A stretch of DNA of 64,000 nucleotides from Roseicyclus sp. (GTDB lineage: Bacteria > Pseudomonadota > Alphaproteobacteria > Rhodobacterales > Rhodobacteraceae), in assembly GCA_018401055.1 (NCBI GenBank), contig JAGYLB010000072.1, positions 1 through 64,000 on the forward strand. The letters are read 5' to 3'. Each line of letters begins with the position of its first letter. Position 1 is the stretch's first letter. The position numbers were made by a program, and so were the translations under genes. Of this stretch, positions 49,014 to 58,657 are shown piece after piece. The notes beneath the pieces are model-generated. The model was not told the DNA's origin. It saw only the letters and a list, made by a program, of their open reading frames with translations, and did not search any database.

Positions 49014-50298
49014 AGCGCAGCGCCTCGACCGGGTTCATCCGCGCCGCACGCCGCGCCGGAAAGATCGTGACGACAAAGGACAGACCCAAAGACAGCGCCA
49101 TGGCCGAGGCCACATCCTCCCATTCCAGCCGCGCGGGCAGGCTCGAGATCATCCGCACAGATGGATCCCAGACCCCGCCCCCCGCGACCCAGTTCACGAA
49201 ATCGAAGATCGGGTCGATCCAGATCGCAAAGGCGCAGCCAAGCCGCGACCCCCGCGACCGTCCCCGCCACCCCGATGGCCGAGCCGCACAAAAGAACACC
49301 CGCAGCACCGAGCCTTCGGACAATCCCATGGTGCGCAAGATGCCGATGTCGCGCGACTTGTTCTTCACCAGCATGATCAGGCCCGACACGATGTTCATCG
49401 TGGCGATCAGCACCAAGGATCGAGAGGATGATGAACATGATGTTGTCCTCCATCTGCGAGCGCCTGGAGAAACGCGCCCGAGCTGTCCGCTCCAGGTCCA
49501 TATGCGCAAACCTCGCCCGCCGCCATCAGCACCGGCAGCACCATCGCCCCCACATCCTCGGGATCGTCGAGATAGACCTCGATCTCGTCGGCCACGCCAT
49601 CGCGGTTGAAATAGCTCTGCGCCTCGTCGAAGGGCATGTAGACCCGCACCCGGTCGATGTCCCAGCGCCCGACCTGAAAGATATAGACAACCTCATAGGC
49701 CGATACGCGCGGCGATGTGCCAAAGGGCGTGCGCGCCCCGTCGGGCGAGATCAGGCGCACCCGGTCGCCCACGCGCAGGCCCAGCTCGCGCGCGACGCCC
49801 ACGCCGATGGCCACCCCGTCGCCCGCGCCAAAGCGCGACAGATCGCCCATCGCCAGCTCCGGCTGGGCCACCAGCGGCACTGTCGCAAGATCCGCCGCCG
49901 CGATCCCCGTGACCTCGACGCCCGCGTTGCGCCCCTCATGCGCCGCCAACACCTGCCCACGGATCACCGCAGCCGCATGGCTCACACCCGGAACAGCCGC
50001 CACGCGCCGCGGCCTCGGCATAGTCCTCGAACACGCGGTTCTGGCGCCCGTCGGGGTCCAGTTCGACCTGATCATACAGGCTGATATGCGGGTTCGCCCC
50101 AAGGATCGTGCCGACAAACTCATGCCGGAACCCCGTCCGCACGGCGAGCGTTGCGATCAGCGCCGCCACCGCCAGCGTGATGCCGAGAAAGCTGATCACC
50201 GTCATCGTGCTCACGCCCCCTTCGGCGCGGCGCGCGCGCAGATAGCGCCAGGCGATCATCATCTCGAAGCGCGCAAAGGGCGGGGGTGTCTGGGGCAA
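49006..50298 (-). CDS. lolC: Lipoprotein-releasing system permease LolC/LolE, frame-broken
   Basis: About 430 aa. TTG at 50298 gives [20 protein letters not shown], the family opening; ATGs eleven codons further in are alternatives. A first membrane helix ([20 protein letters not shown]) is followed by a large periplasmic domain. [21 protein letters not shown] sequence, read in frames broken near 50010, 49505, 49425 and 49260, covers helices 2 and 3. The C-terminus [20 protein letters not shown] is the standard FtsX/LolC ending. Only one permease gene is present, as in many alphaproteobacteria that use a LolC/E hybrid. Confidence 0.9.
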
Positions 50299-50436
50299 GG
50301 GACTTTCCTTCTCGTTGCCGCGCAACCTGCCGTCTTTCGTCGCCCTGTCAAGCACCGCACCGCCCGTGCGGCTGCGGCGCGTCTTGACCCCACAGGCTTT
50401 CGCGCTCTTGATGCATTCGATCCAAAGAGAGACAGC

Positions 50437-51564
50437 ATGCACCAGCCCGCCATCACCGGAACCGGCGTTTTCACGCCAAGCCAGGTCATCACCAACGACG
50501 AGCTGGTTACCGCCTTCAACGCCTATGCCGACCGCTGGAACGCAGAGAATGCGGCGGCCATCGCGGCGGGCGAGGTCGAGGCCAAGGCCCATTCCTCTTC
50601 TGACTTCATCCTCGCCGCCTCGGGCATCGAACAGCGCTTCGTCCTCGACAAGACCGGTATTCTCGACCCCGACGTGATGCACCCCTGGCTGCGCGAGCGC
50701 GCCGACGAAGAACCGGGCGTCATGGCTGAAATGGGCGTCACGGCTGCCCGCGACGCGCTTTCCATGGCGGGCGTACACGCGGGCGCGGTCGACCTGATCC
50801 TCTGCGCCGCCTCAAACCACGAACGCGCGTATCCAGCGATTGCCGTCGAAATTCAGGCCCTTCTAGGCGCGGGCGGCTTCGCCTTCGACATGAATGTCGC
50901 CTGTTCCTCGGCCACTTTCGGCATTCAGGCCGCCGCCGACATGATCCGGGCGGGCTCTGCCACCAAGGCGCTCGTCATCTCGCCCGAGATCTGTTCGGCC
51001 CATCTCGAATGGCGCGACCGCGATTGCCATTTCATCTTCGGAGATGTGGCCACCGCCGTCCTGATCGAACGCGAGGATGACGCCAAGGGACCCCGCTTCA
51101 TCATCCGCTCCACCCGCTGCGCGACCGAGTTTTCCAACAACATCCGCAACAACAACGGCTTCCTCCGCCGCACCCGCAAGGGCCAGATGGAGGACCGGCG
51201 CGACATGCAGTTCATGCAAAACGGCCGCAAGGTCTTCAAGGAAGTGCTGCCCATGGTCTCGGCCCATATCGCGGATCACATGGCCGCGGACGGGATCACC
51301 GCCGCCGACCTGTCGCGCCTGTGGCTGCATCAGGCCAACAAGACGATGAACGACTATATCGGGAAAAAGGTGCTGGGCCGCGATCCCTTGCCGGGCGAGC
51401 AGCCCAACATCTTGCAGGACTATGCCAACACCTCCTCGGCGGGCTCGATCATCGCCTTCGCCAAGCATTCCGCCGATATGGGCGACGGGCAGATGGGGCT
51501 GATCTGTTCCTTCGGAGCGGGCTATTCGGTGGGCTCGGTGATCGTGGAACGGCGGATCGGGTGA
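50437..51564 (+). CDS. Beta-ketoacyl-ACP synthase III-like enzyme
   Basis: 375 aa, intact. Thiolase-fold condensing enzyme with the KAS III triad: Cys in FDMNVACSSATFGIQAAADM, His in LSRLWLHQANKTMNDYIGKK, Asn in ILQDYANTSSAGSIIAFAKH. It is longer than housekeeping FabH (~320 aa) and has an insert after the N-terminal strand (residues ~30-55). It is not next to plsX or other fab genes. It probably condenses an acyl-CoA with malonyl-ACP in a specialised or alternative initiation route. Monocistronic, divergent from the lol operon. Confidence 0.85.
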   Translation: MHQPAITGTGVFTPSQVITNDELVTAFNAYADRWNAENAAAIAAGEVEAKAHSSSDFILAASGIEQRFVLDKTGILDPDVMHPWLRERADEEPGVMAEMGVTAARDALSMAGVHAGAVDLILCAASNHERAYPAIAVEIQALLGAGGFAFDMNVACSSATFGIQAAADMIRAGSATKALVISPEICSAHLEWRDRDCHFIFGDVATAVLIEREDDAKGPRFIIRSTRCATEFSNNIRNNNGFLRRTRKGQMEDRRDMQFMQNGRKVFKEVLPMVSAHIADHMAADGITAADLSRLWLHQANKTMNDYIGKKVLGRDPLPGEQPNILQDYANTSSAGSIIAFAKHSADMGDGQMGLICSFGAGYSVGSVIVERRIG

Positions 51565-51578
51565 AGTTGGCGGCGATA

Positions 51579-51603
51579 GTGCGCCTGAAGTCACACCGTA
51601 CAG
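51579..51603. repeat. REP-like element (copy B, half)
   Basis: GTGCGCCTGAAGTCACACCG followed by TACAG lies between the KAS III stop and the convergent 157-aa gene. It matches one arm of the element at 55559-55613, including the GTAC after the arm. Confidence 0.5.
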
Positions 51604-51606
51604 AAA

Positions 51607-52080
51607 TCACCCTCGACTGTCGGCCTCCAGCCGCAGCTTCATGTCCACCAGCACCCGCTGCAATTCCAGCGTCTCCTCCAAGAGCCGCCGCGCCTCGTTG
51701 ACGGAAATCACCCCGTCCTCGATCGACAGGTGATATTCCGCCATCAAGATCGCAAACCGCTGGCTCAGCGCGATCACATGGCTGTTCACGCCCGGCTCAC
51801 CCGGTCCCCGCACCGAATTGCGCCGGGCCGATCCATAAGCAATCTGCCCGCCGTTCAACTCCGCCAAGGCCGCCGTCACATGCGGAAAGCTCGCCGCCGC
51901 CTCCAGCGCCGCGACGGCATCGACAGGCATGAACCGGTCGGCATGTTCCTCGGCCTCCGAGAAATAGCGCCCCAGCGTGGCCTTGGACCGCCCGGTCATC
52001 TCACAGGCAGCGGCAAAGCCCACGTCCTTGATAAGGCGCTCGGTGTGCCGCTTGAGATAGGTCTTTGCCTTGTCGCTCAT
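51607..52080 (-). CDS. Hypothetical DNA-binding-like protein, 157 aa
   Basis: Starts at ATG 52080 (MSDKAKTYLKRHTERLIKDV). Residues ~15-45 (GFAAACEMTGRSKATLGRYF) look like a helix-turn-helix resembling phage CII-type regulators. The middle (VDAVAALEAAASFPHVTAAL) and C-terminus (EARRLLEETLELQRVLVDMK) are helical. No phage genes surround it, so it is probably a chromosomal conserved gene. Divergent from tdk. Confidence 0.6.
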   Translation of the reverse strand: MSDKAKTYLKRHTERLIKDVGFAAACEMTGRSKATLGRYFSEAEEHADRFMPVDAVAALEAAASFPHVTAALAELNGGQIAYGSARRNSVRGPGEPGVNSHVIALSQRFAILMAEYHLSIEDGVISVNEARRLLEETLELQRVLVDMKLRLEADSRG

Positions 52081-52180
52081 CGTGCCCTCGTCCACGGTCC
52101 TGGAGATCGCGTCACAAAACCCGCTTTGACCCATCCGGTCAATCTTGCCCGCTTCGCCGCCTTGGGGCAGAAGGCCCGGC

Positions 52181-52786
52181 ATGGCCAAACTTTATTTCCA
52201 CTACTCCACGATGAACGCAGGCAAATCGACCCTGCTGTTGCAGGCCTCCTACAACTACATCGAACGCGGCATGCAGACCTACCTGATGACGGCGAATTTC
52301 GACGACCGCGCAGGCAAGGGCAGGATCGGCAGCCGCATCGGGATCGAGGCCGAGGCAGATACCTATTCCACCTCTTGCGACCTCTTCGAAAAGATTGCCG
52401 CGCGGCTGGCCATCGGCCCCTGCGCCTGCGTGCTCATCGACGAGGCGCAATGGCTGACCCGCACGCAGGTCTGGCAACTCGCCCGCGCGGTCGATGACCT
52501 CGACGTGCCTGTGATGTGCTACGGCCTCCGCGTCGATTTCCGGGGCGAGTTGTTCCCCGGTTCCGCTGCCCTTCTGGCGCTCGCCGACGAGATGCGCGAG
52601 GTGCGCACAATCTGCCATTGCGGGCGCAAGGCCACGATGGTGATCCGGGTCGACGCCGAGGGACGCGCGCTCACCGAAGGCGCGCAGGTCGAGGTCGGCG
52701 GCAACGACCGCTATATCAGCCTGTGCCGCCGCCATTTCCGCGAGGCCACGGGCGACAAGATGCCCGAGACCGGTGGAAATCCCTGA
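52181..52786 (+). CDS. tdk: Thymidine kinase
   Basis: 201 aa from ATG 52181 (MAKLYFHYSTMNAGKSTLLL), intact. The P-loop MNAGKST, the VLIDEAQWL Walker B-like motif, the CYGLRVDFRGELFPGSAALL lasso region, and the zinc-binding Cys pairs (TICHCGRKA and ISLCRRHF) identify a type II thymidine kinase, which phosphorylates thymidine for salvage. Confidence 0.96.
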   Translation: MAKLYFHYSTMNAGKSTLLLQASYNYIERGMQTYLMTANFDDRAGKGRIGSRIGIEAEADTYSTSCDLFEKIAARLAIGPCACVLIDEAQWLTRTQVWQLARAVDDLDVPVMCYGLRVDFRGELFPGSAALLALADEMREVRTICHCGRKATMVIRVDAEGRALTEGAQVEVGGNDRYISLCRRHFREATGDKMPETGGNP

Positions 52787-52845
52787 TTGCCCGCTGACCG
52801 CAGCTTGGGCATGATTTCCCCATTGACACCAATGGGGATTACACC

Positions 52846-53430
52846 ATGAGCCTTGCCCGCACCTTTGGCCGCCTGCTGGCCGACGCCGCCAAAAAAACCG
52901 CGCAGAAACAAGTCGACCGTGCCCTTTATGGCCAGCAAAGCACCCGCTTTGGCTACAGCCGCAGTGAAGGGCGCACCATCGCGACCACGATCCGCACCGG
53001 CGGGCTGTTCGGGGTGAACCCCGACGCCGATGGCGACGGGCGCGTCACGCTGGCCGAAATGGCGCGCGGCGGAACGCTCGCATGAACGGCGCCAGAACAT
53101 CCTGCGCGCCATCGGTCTTGGCGGTGCGGCCTTCGTGACCGGCAAGGACACAGCCGCCGAACCCGACCCCGCCGCCGAGGTGATCGACGCAGCCCCCGAC
53201 CTGCCCGAGGAAACCGCCGCCCTGATGATCCGCGCCATGATCCTGCCGCCGCCTGCGACGGGGAGATCGACGCCGAGGAACGCGCCCGGATCGAGGGCCA
53301 TGTCGCCGATGCCCCGGCGCAGGACCGCGCCTTTGTCGCAGCCACGCTCGACGCACCCGGGACGCTTGACGCGCTGATCGCAGACGCCCCCGCGGAGGAG
53401 GAGATGCGCGCGCAGCTCTCACCGCCGACG
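52846..53430 (+). pseudogene. DUF533-like (TerB fold) protein gene, frame-broken and 3'-truncated
   Basis: Starts MSLARTFGRLLADAAKKTAQ and continues GRVTLAEMARGGTLA. Frame changes near 53080 and 53250 lead through RQNILRAIGLGGAAFVTGKD and LPEETAALMIRAMI to CDGEIDAEERARIEGHVADA and DAPGTLDALIADAPAEEEMR, the beginning of a TerB-like helical domain as in DUF533 proteins. The remaining helices expected after about 53430 are missing; instead the sequence passes into a low-GC ORF-less stretch. Either a genuine truncation or a faulty join. Confidence 0.6.
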
Positions 53431-53479
53431 ACCGCGGCAGGCCGCTGCGCCGTGGTCCCACGACAGCGACCCATGCACC

Positions 53480-54015
53480 CTTGAAAGCAACAAGCTGACA
53501 AAGGACGGATACTACAGATGACACCACTCGAGGCGGTCGATGACTAATAGCACCCAAACACTAATGAGTACTCAACAACAGCCGCTCAGCACACAAAGGA
53601 GGAAGATAAGCAATTATGCAGACACTGTGGTGCAGACAAAAATGTCCATACAAGAATGATTATGAATGTTAAAAAATGACGAAGAAGATGCACTGATGAT
53701 GATGAGGATGCCATCATAACAACACAAGGACAAGATCATATCAGAGAAACAGGAAATACACCCAGCAAGAATGATATTGGGAAATAACGACTGCTAACAT
53801 GTACAGCCGCACAACGCAGACGAACAATAATGCATTCGGCGTACATGTCGTGAAGCACGCCCAAAATATCAATGACCGGGCACAGACCGCCTGACACAGG
53901 GGCGCTGTCAATTAGACCATGCCAACGCCTTCGTGGTAACAGAGACGAGCTTTCCTCGACTCGCCCACCCAGGACAGACACCGGGGCGGTCAGGCACGAT
54001 GACTCAAAATCTAAG
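53480..54015. other. Low-GC, ORF-less stretch of anomalous composition
   Basis: From about 53480 the sequence changes abruptly from GC-rich coding DNA to A-rich sequence with poly-purine and CA/GA-rich words (for example GACGAAGAAGATGCACTGAT and ATGATGATGAGGATG). Stops occur in all frames and there is no codon pattern. It returns to normal composition near 54010. The genes on both sides lose their 3' ends at its borders. No tRNA, repeat or mobile-element ends were recognised. It may be low-quality or misjoined sequence. Confidence 0.7.
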
Positions 54016-54016
54016 G

Positions 54017-54784
54017 TCACTCGCCGGCAGAGTGGTTAGGCGGCGCACGGGCGGCACGGCACCACCCGTTTACTTGCGTCGTGCCATTGGGCGAGGTCAC
54101 GTTGATGCGCAACTGTTCGGGCGTTTCGGTAGCGGCCTCGGCCAGAGCGCCCGCGCCCGCGACGGTGGCCTTGGCCAGCTGCATAGCAGCTGCGGGCGGC
54201 AACCCTTCGGCCTCGCCCGCGGCGGCCAGCGCGTCGATCATGTAGAAGATGTAGGCGGGACCGGAGCCCGAGACGCCGGTGACGGCGTCGATCTGGTCCT
54301 CATGGTCGAGCCGCACCACCTGACCGATGGCGCTGAGCAGCGTTTGGGCGAGGTCGAGGTCGGCGGGCGTGGCGGCGGTGTTGCCGATGATCGCTGTGAT
54401 GCCCTTGCCGACGGCGGCGGGCGTGTTGGGCATGGAGCGAATGACGCGGGTGCCTGCGCCAAAAGCGGCCTCATAACGCAGCATGGGCGTGCCCAGCGGC
54501 GACCGAAAGCGACCAGCGTGCCGCCGCCCCGAACCCCGCCACCGCGGCAGGGCATCACCCATCATCTGCGGCTTCACCGCCACCATCAGAACCGCAGGGT
54601 CGGCGGGGAGGTCGGTGTTGATGTGCACACCCTGCGCGCGCAGCCAATCCGACGGATGCGGGTCGATCACATGGACCGACCCGGCGGGCAAACCCCGCTT
54701 GAGCCAACCCTCCAGCATGGCCGAACCCATCTTGCCGCAGCCCAGCATGACCAGACCGCGGCTTGAGATATCTGCGAAATCCAT
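54017..54784 (-). pseudogene. proC: Pyrroline-5-carboxylate reductase gene, 3'-truncated
   Basis: The N-terminus MDFADISSRGLVMLGCGKMG has the dinucleotide loop. LMVAVKPQMMGDALP is followed by a compensated frame wobble (about 54480-54560), then TRVIRSMPNTPAAVGKGITA, DAVTGVSGSGPAYIFYMIDA and LRINVTSPNGTT, the last two being the catalytic and C-terminal signatures. After VTSPNGTT the expected ~35-40 C-terminal residues are replaced by unrelated sequence (QVNGWCRAARAPPNHSAGE) at the edge of the low-GC stretch. ProC makes proline and is normally essential for prototrophy. Confidence 0.85.
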
Positions 54785-54814
54785 CCTGTCCCCCGTTTTC
54801 TTCGGGGTCAGAGG

Positions 54815-55318
54815 TTAGGCGCGGCCGTAGGTCTCCGCAATGGCGACCTGCATCGCCTGTTCGGGGGTCTGGTTGCCCCAGCAAGCCAGCTGGAACGCCG
54901 GGTAGTAGCGTTCCGACGCCATCACGGCGCTTTCCACCATGCACGCGATTTGGTCGGCGCTGGCCAGCTGTTCGCCCGCCAGAACAAGGCCATAGCGGTA
55001 GACCATCAGCTTTTGCCCGGCCCAGTAGGTGAAGGCGCCGGCCCAGCAACGGTCATTGGTCAGGTTCAGCGTCTCGTAGAGCGCGGGCAGGCTGTCTTCG
55101 GGCGGCTCCATCTCGAAAGTGCAGATCATGCGCAGCGTCTCGTCATAGGCCGACCAGGCGAGCGTCACGGAATAGGTGCGCCACTGCCCCTCGATCGCCA
55201 TGGCGATCTGATCATCGGTGATGCGGTCGAAATCCCACTCGTGATGGCTTGCCAGCGTCTCCACGATATCGATGGGATGCAGGTCTTCGATATCCAGATA
55301 CTGCTCGGAATGCGACAT
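54815..55318 (-). CDS. YbjN domain-containing protein
   Basis: 167 aa, intact (MSHSEQYLDIEDLHPIDIVE...). ITDDQIAMAIEGQWRTYSVT and ALYETLNLTNDRCWAGAFTY match the YbjN/type III secretion chaperone-like fold, cytoplasmic and of uncertain function. It is 30 bp upstream of proC on the same strand, probably one operon. Confidence 0.8.
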   Translation of the reverse strand: MSHSEQYLDIEDLHPIDIVETLASHHEWDFDRITDDQIAMAIEGQWRTYSVTLAWSAYDETLRMICTFEMEPPEDSLPALYETLNLTNDRCWAGAFTYWAGQKLMVYRYGLVLAGEQLASADQIACMVESAVMASERYYPAFQLACWGNQTPEQAMQVAIAETYGRA

Positions 55319-55558
55319 TGCCCAGGCCTCGTGTTCGGCAGCCGTGCGGGCCTTGGGTTCCTGTCCAAGACGCCCGCTAGTGGCTGGGTGCCTTTCATAT
55401 CGGTGGGGGCTGATTGCCCATCACCTACGAAATATGGTGCGGCGGTTGAGGCATTCTGTAAAGCAGTATTTTTGTGACGGATAGAGGTGGTTCCCCTAGG
55501 GGCAGGGGTATCCACAAGATATTGGGGGGTGTGGGTTATTCGGATCTGGGTTGTGTAG

Positions 55559-55613
55559 GGTGTGCCTTCAGGCGCACCTGTCATGGCGGAAATGGTGCGC
55601 CTGAAGGCGCAAC
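55559..55613. repeat. REP-like inverted repeat (copy C, complete)
   Basis: Arm GGTGTGCCTTCAGGCGCACC at 55559-55578 and complementary arm GGTGCGCCTGAAGGCGCAAC at 55594-55613, separated by TGTCATGGCGGAAAT. Each arm also contains its own GCCTTCAGGC-type palindrome. It sits in a 570-bp spacer (55319-55888) where I see no gene, between the YbjN gene and a small hypothetical gene. Confidence 0.75.
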
Positions 55614-55888
55614 GTACGGCAACAATCTTCTGTTGACCTAGTTTTGGCAAACTTACTTCAGGTCGAATTACCGCCGCCCACATATGCCCGGTGCGACGAT
55701 ATTCTTCACCGTCGCCTTCCTTGAACAAAGGTTGGTTAGATGCAGTTGTCCGTAGCACTGAGGCTCTGAGCGTGGTCGCCCCGCGCACGATTGGTGAGCA
55801 GCCGTTTCATGTAAACCTCGCCGTTACCCTGCGCTATTTCAGAATGTCTATTACCGAGCGCTCTGGGTTGGGAGAGCCAAGTAGCGCA

Positions 55889-56167
55889 TCAGCCTAGCGT
55901 GCGCCCAAAGCAAATACTGCGTAGATGCCCGATAACGTTTGAGGCCGGAAGGTAGTCGCGATCTTGGAGGGCCAAAACCATGACCTCATTGCTTAGGCGA
56001 AAGAGCTCCGAAAGGGCACTCAGCCGCTCGGAACGATCAGTAGAATGCTCGCACAAATCAGCAGCATCCCTAGCTTGTCGAACAAGATCTGTACCGGGCA
56101 CCTCCGAAAACGCTGCTCCTGTCAGCATGAAAAACGTAGGAATGATGAAGAATTTCGCAGAGTACAT
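55889..56167 (-). CDS. Small putative exported protein, 92 aa
   Basis: From the ATG at 56167: MYSAKFFIIPTFFMLTGAAF is a good signal peptide (cleavage after AFS or similar), followed by a helical, charged segment (VRQARDAADLCEHSTDRSER, LSALSELFRLSNEVMVLALQ). Base composition is lower in GC than the neighbours and the gene lies in a REP-rich spacer, so horizontal origin is possible. No family recognised; reality of the gene is moderately supported by the coherent signal-plus-helix pattern. Confidence 0.45.
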   Translation of the reverse strand: MYSAKFFIIPTFFMLTGAAFSEVPGTDLVRQARDAADLCEHSTDRSERLSALSELFRLSNEVMVLALQDRDYLPASNVIGHLRSICFGRTLG

Positions 56168-56230
56168 CTGTGGGTGCACCATCTCGCAGAAGGGGCTGAG
56201 GTAGCGTCGACACATGTCGTGATCAAGCAC

Positions 56231-56545
56231 TCAATGCGAGGCTTCGCATGACATCCGTTTCACTCTAGCCGACCTGAAGGCGCACCCTACCCATGCGCAA
56301 AGATCACCCTTCGCTTCCAGCGCCGCGATCCGCGCCTTCAGCGCTTCATTCTCTTCGCGGGCTTTCTGGGCCATGGCGCGCACCGCCTCGAACTCGTCGC
56401 GGGTGACGAAATCGCGGTCGGCCAGCCAGCGATCGATCAGCGACTTCATCGCCGTCTCGGCCTCTTCCTTGGCACCTTGGGCCACGCCCATGGCATTGGT
56501 CATCAGCTGGCTGATGTCTTCCATGATCTTGTTGCGGGTCTGCAT
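56231..56545 (-). CDS. UbiK/BMFP family ubiquinone biosynthesis accessory factor
   Basis: Starts MQTRNKIMEDISQLMTNAMG (MPMQ at 56551 is the alternative). MKSLIDRWLADRDFVTRDEF and a C-terminal coiled coil (REENEALKARIAALEAK) are diagnostic of the ~80-aa BMFP/YqiC proteins that assist ubiquinone synthesis and bind membranes. The normal end would be just after ALEAKG; here the frame runs on through a REP-like element (56271-56290) to 56231, probably because of a lost base near 56305. Divergent from lgt. Confidence 0.82.
   Translation of the reverse strand: MQTRNKIMEDISQLMTNAMGVAQGAKEEAETAMKSLIDRWLADRDFVTRDEFEAVRAMAQKAREENEALKARIAALEAKGDLCAWVGCAFRSARVKRMSCEASH
56271..56290. repeat. REP-like element (copy D, half)
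   Basis: GACCTGAAGGCGCACCCTAC matches one arm of the 55559-55613 element (CCTGAAGGCGCAC core followed by CCTAC). It overlaps the apparent 3' end of the UbiK-like gene. Confidence 0.55.
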
Positions 56546-56665
56546 GGGCACGCTCCTTGGATGTAGCAGGGGATATGGCCCCGCACGCGCCCCGGATCAA
56601 GGTTGACTTCGCCGCAGCCCCCGCCCACCCATGGCCGCACCCCAGACCGAGGATCGCCTGACCCG

Positions 56666-57577
56666 ATGCCTTTCGCCATCCCCTTTCCCGACCTGTCGCC
56701 CGATCTGTTCACGATCAGCATAGGCAGCTTCCAGTTCGCCCTGCGCTGGTATGCGCTGGCCTATATCGTGGGGCTGGTCGCGGGCTGGTGGCTGATCGTG
56801 CAGGCGGTCAAGCGGCCCGGGCTCTGGCCAGGCGACACTGCCCCGATGCGCCCGGACCGGGTCGAGGGGTTGCTGACGGCGATGGTGCTGGGCGTGATCC
56901 TGGGGGGGCGGATCGGTTTTGTCGCATTCTACCAGCCCGGCTATTACCTGCAAAACCCGGGCCAGATCCTGCAGATCTGGCAGGGCGGCATGTCATTTCA
57001 TGGCGGGCTGTTGGGCGTGGCCCTGGCGGGCTGGCTCTTTTGCAAGATCAACAAGGTGCCGCCGCTGCAGGTAGCCGACGCGATGGCGATGGTGGTGGCA
57101 ATCGGGCTTGGCCTTGGGCGGCTGGCCAATTTCATCAACGCCGAGCTTTGGGGGCGGCCCACCGACGTCTCATGGGGCGTGATCTTTCCGGGCGAGGCGG
57201 CGCAGGCCTGTCGCGGCCCGGTGGGCATCGTGACGACCGAACTGGGCGAGATGTGCGCGCGTCACCCCTCGCAGCTCTATCAGGCGGGCCTCGAAGGGCT
57301 GGTGATGGGCGCGATCCTCTTGTGGCTGGCGTGGTCGCGTGGCTGGCTGCGGACGCCCGGGTCGCTGACGGGGATGTTCTTTGCGATCTACGGACTGGCC
57401 CGCTTTTCGGTCGAATTTGTCCGCCAGCCCGATGCGCAATTCGTGACACCGGACAATCCGATCGGATTCGCGCTGACGCTGTCGCCCAGTGTCGGGCTGA
57501 CCATGGGGCAGATCCTATCCCTGCCGATGATCGTTGTGGGCCTGTGGCTGGTGGCGCGGGTACGGCGGGTGCCATGA
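56666..57577 (+). CDS. lgt: Prolipoprotein diacylglyceryl transferase
   Basis: 303 aa from ATG 56666 ([20 protein letters not shown]), intact, with seven membrane helices. The signature [20 protein letters not shown] and conserved [12 protein letters not shown] and [14 protein letters not shown] identify Lgt, which attaches diacylglycerol to the lipobox Cys of prolipoproteins. The stop overlaps the next start by 4 bp, and the lgt-midA-pgeF order is common in alphaproteobacteria. Confidence 0.96.
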   Translation: MPFAIPFPDLSPDLFTISIGSFQFALRWYALAYIVGLVAGWWLIVQAVKRPGLWPGDTAPMRPDRVEGLLTAMVLGVILGGRIGFVAFYQPGYYLQNPGQILQIWQGGMSFHGGLLGVALAGWLFCKINKVPPLQVADAMAMVVAIGLGLGRLANFINAELWGRPTDVSWGVIFPGEAAQACRGPVGIVTTELGEMCARHPSQLYQAGLEGLVMGAILLWLAWSRGWLRTPGSLTGMFFAIYGLARFSVEFVRQPDAQFVTPDNPIGFALTLSPSVGLTMGQILSLPMIVVGLWLVARVRRVP

Positions 57578-58657
57578 GCGCGCTGAAAGCCCGTCTGATC
57601 GCGCGCATCGCGCGGACCGGGCCGATGACACTGGCCGATTACATGGCCGAATGCCTGCTGCATCCGGAGCATGGCTATTACGCCACCCGCGACCCTTTGG
57701 GCGTCGCGGGCGATTTCACCACCGCGCCCGAGATCAGCCAGATGTTCGGGGAGCTGATCGGCCTGTGGCTGGCGCAGGTGTGGCTGGATCAGGGCGCGCC
57801 TGCCCCCTTCGTGCTGGCAGAGCTTGGGCCAGGACGCGGCACACTGATGGCCGATGCCCTGCGCGCGACGCGGGTCGTTCCGGGGTTTCAGCGACGCGGC
57901 CCGCCTGCATCTGGTCGAGGCGTCGCGCACGCTCCGCGCCGTGCAGATGACGACGCTGGCGGGCCATGATCCGAAGTTCCACGACAGCATCGCCGATCTG
58001 CCCGAGGGACCCATCTGGCTGATCGCCAACGAGTTCTTCGACGCCCTTCCGATCCGCCAGTTCCAGAAGGGCGCGGGCGCCGATTGGCACGAGCGGATGA
58101 TCGGCGCTGACGGTGACCGGCCTGATCTGGGGCTCGCACCCGCCGCCCGGCATGCGGCGCTGGCAGATCGCGCCGCGATCGTCCTAGAGGGTCAGATCGT
58201 GGAGACCTGCGGGCCCGCCGAGGCCATCGCGAGCGAGATCGGGCGGCGCGTCGCCCGCCATGGTGGTGCTGCGCTGATCGTGGATTACGGGGAGTGGGAC
58301 AGTATCGGTGACACGTTTCAGGCGCTGAAGGGCCACGCCCCGGTCGATCCGCTGGACGGCCCCGGCACGGCCGATCTGACCGCCCATGTCGCCTTTGGCC
58401 CCCTCGCGCGGGCAGCACGCCCGGCGCGCGCCAGCGGGTTGACGCCACAGGGCGTGATGCTGGAACGGCTGGGGATCACGGCGCGCGCGCAGGCGCTTGC
58501 CCGAAACTTGCGCGGGGCGGCCCTTGAAAGCCACATCGCGGCACACAGGCGGTTGACGCACCCGTCCGAGATGGGACACCTTTTCCGGGCGCTCGCCCTG
58601 ACACCCGACACCGCGCCGCTGCCCCCTGCCCTCGATCCCGGCCCCACATGCCCGTAA
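57574..58657 (+). CDS. SAM-dependent methyltransferase, MidA/NDUFAF7 family, one frameshift
   Basis: About 361 aa. [20 protein letters not shown] and [20 protein letters not shown] are family hallmarks, and [20 protein letters not shown] is the SAM-binding motif. A frame change near 57895 is followed by [14 protein letters not shown], then [20 protein letters not shown]. The C-terminal part ends near 58657. The mitochondrial homologue methylates a complex I subunit; the bacterial target is not established. Overlaps lgt by 4 bp and pgeF by 10 bp. Confidence 0.88.

Noticed and set aside
53736..54020. 94-aa frame on the - strand inside the low-GC stretch
   Set aside because: No ribosome site, no protein-like pattern, and it lies in sequence of doubtful quality.
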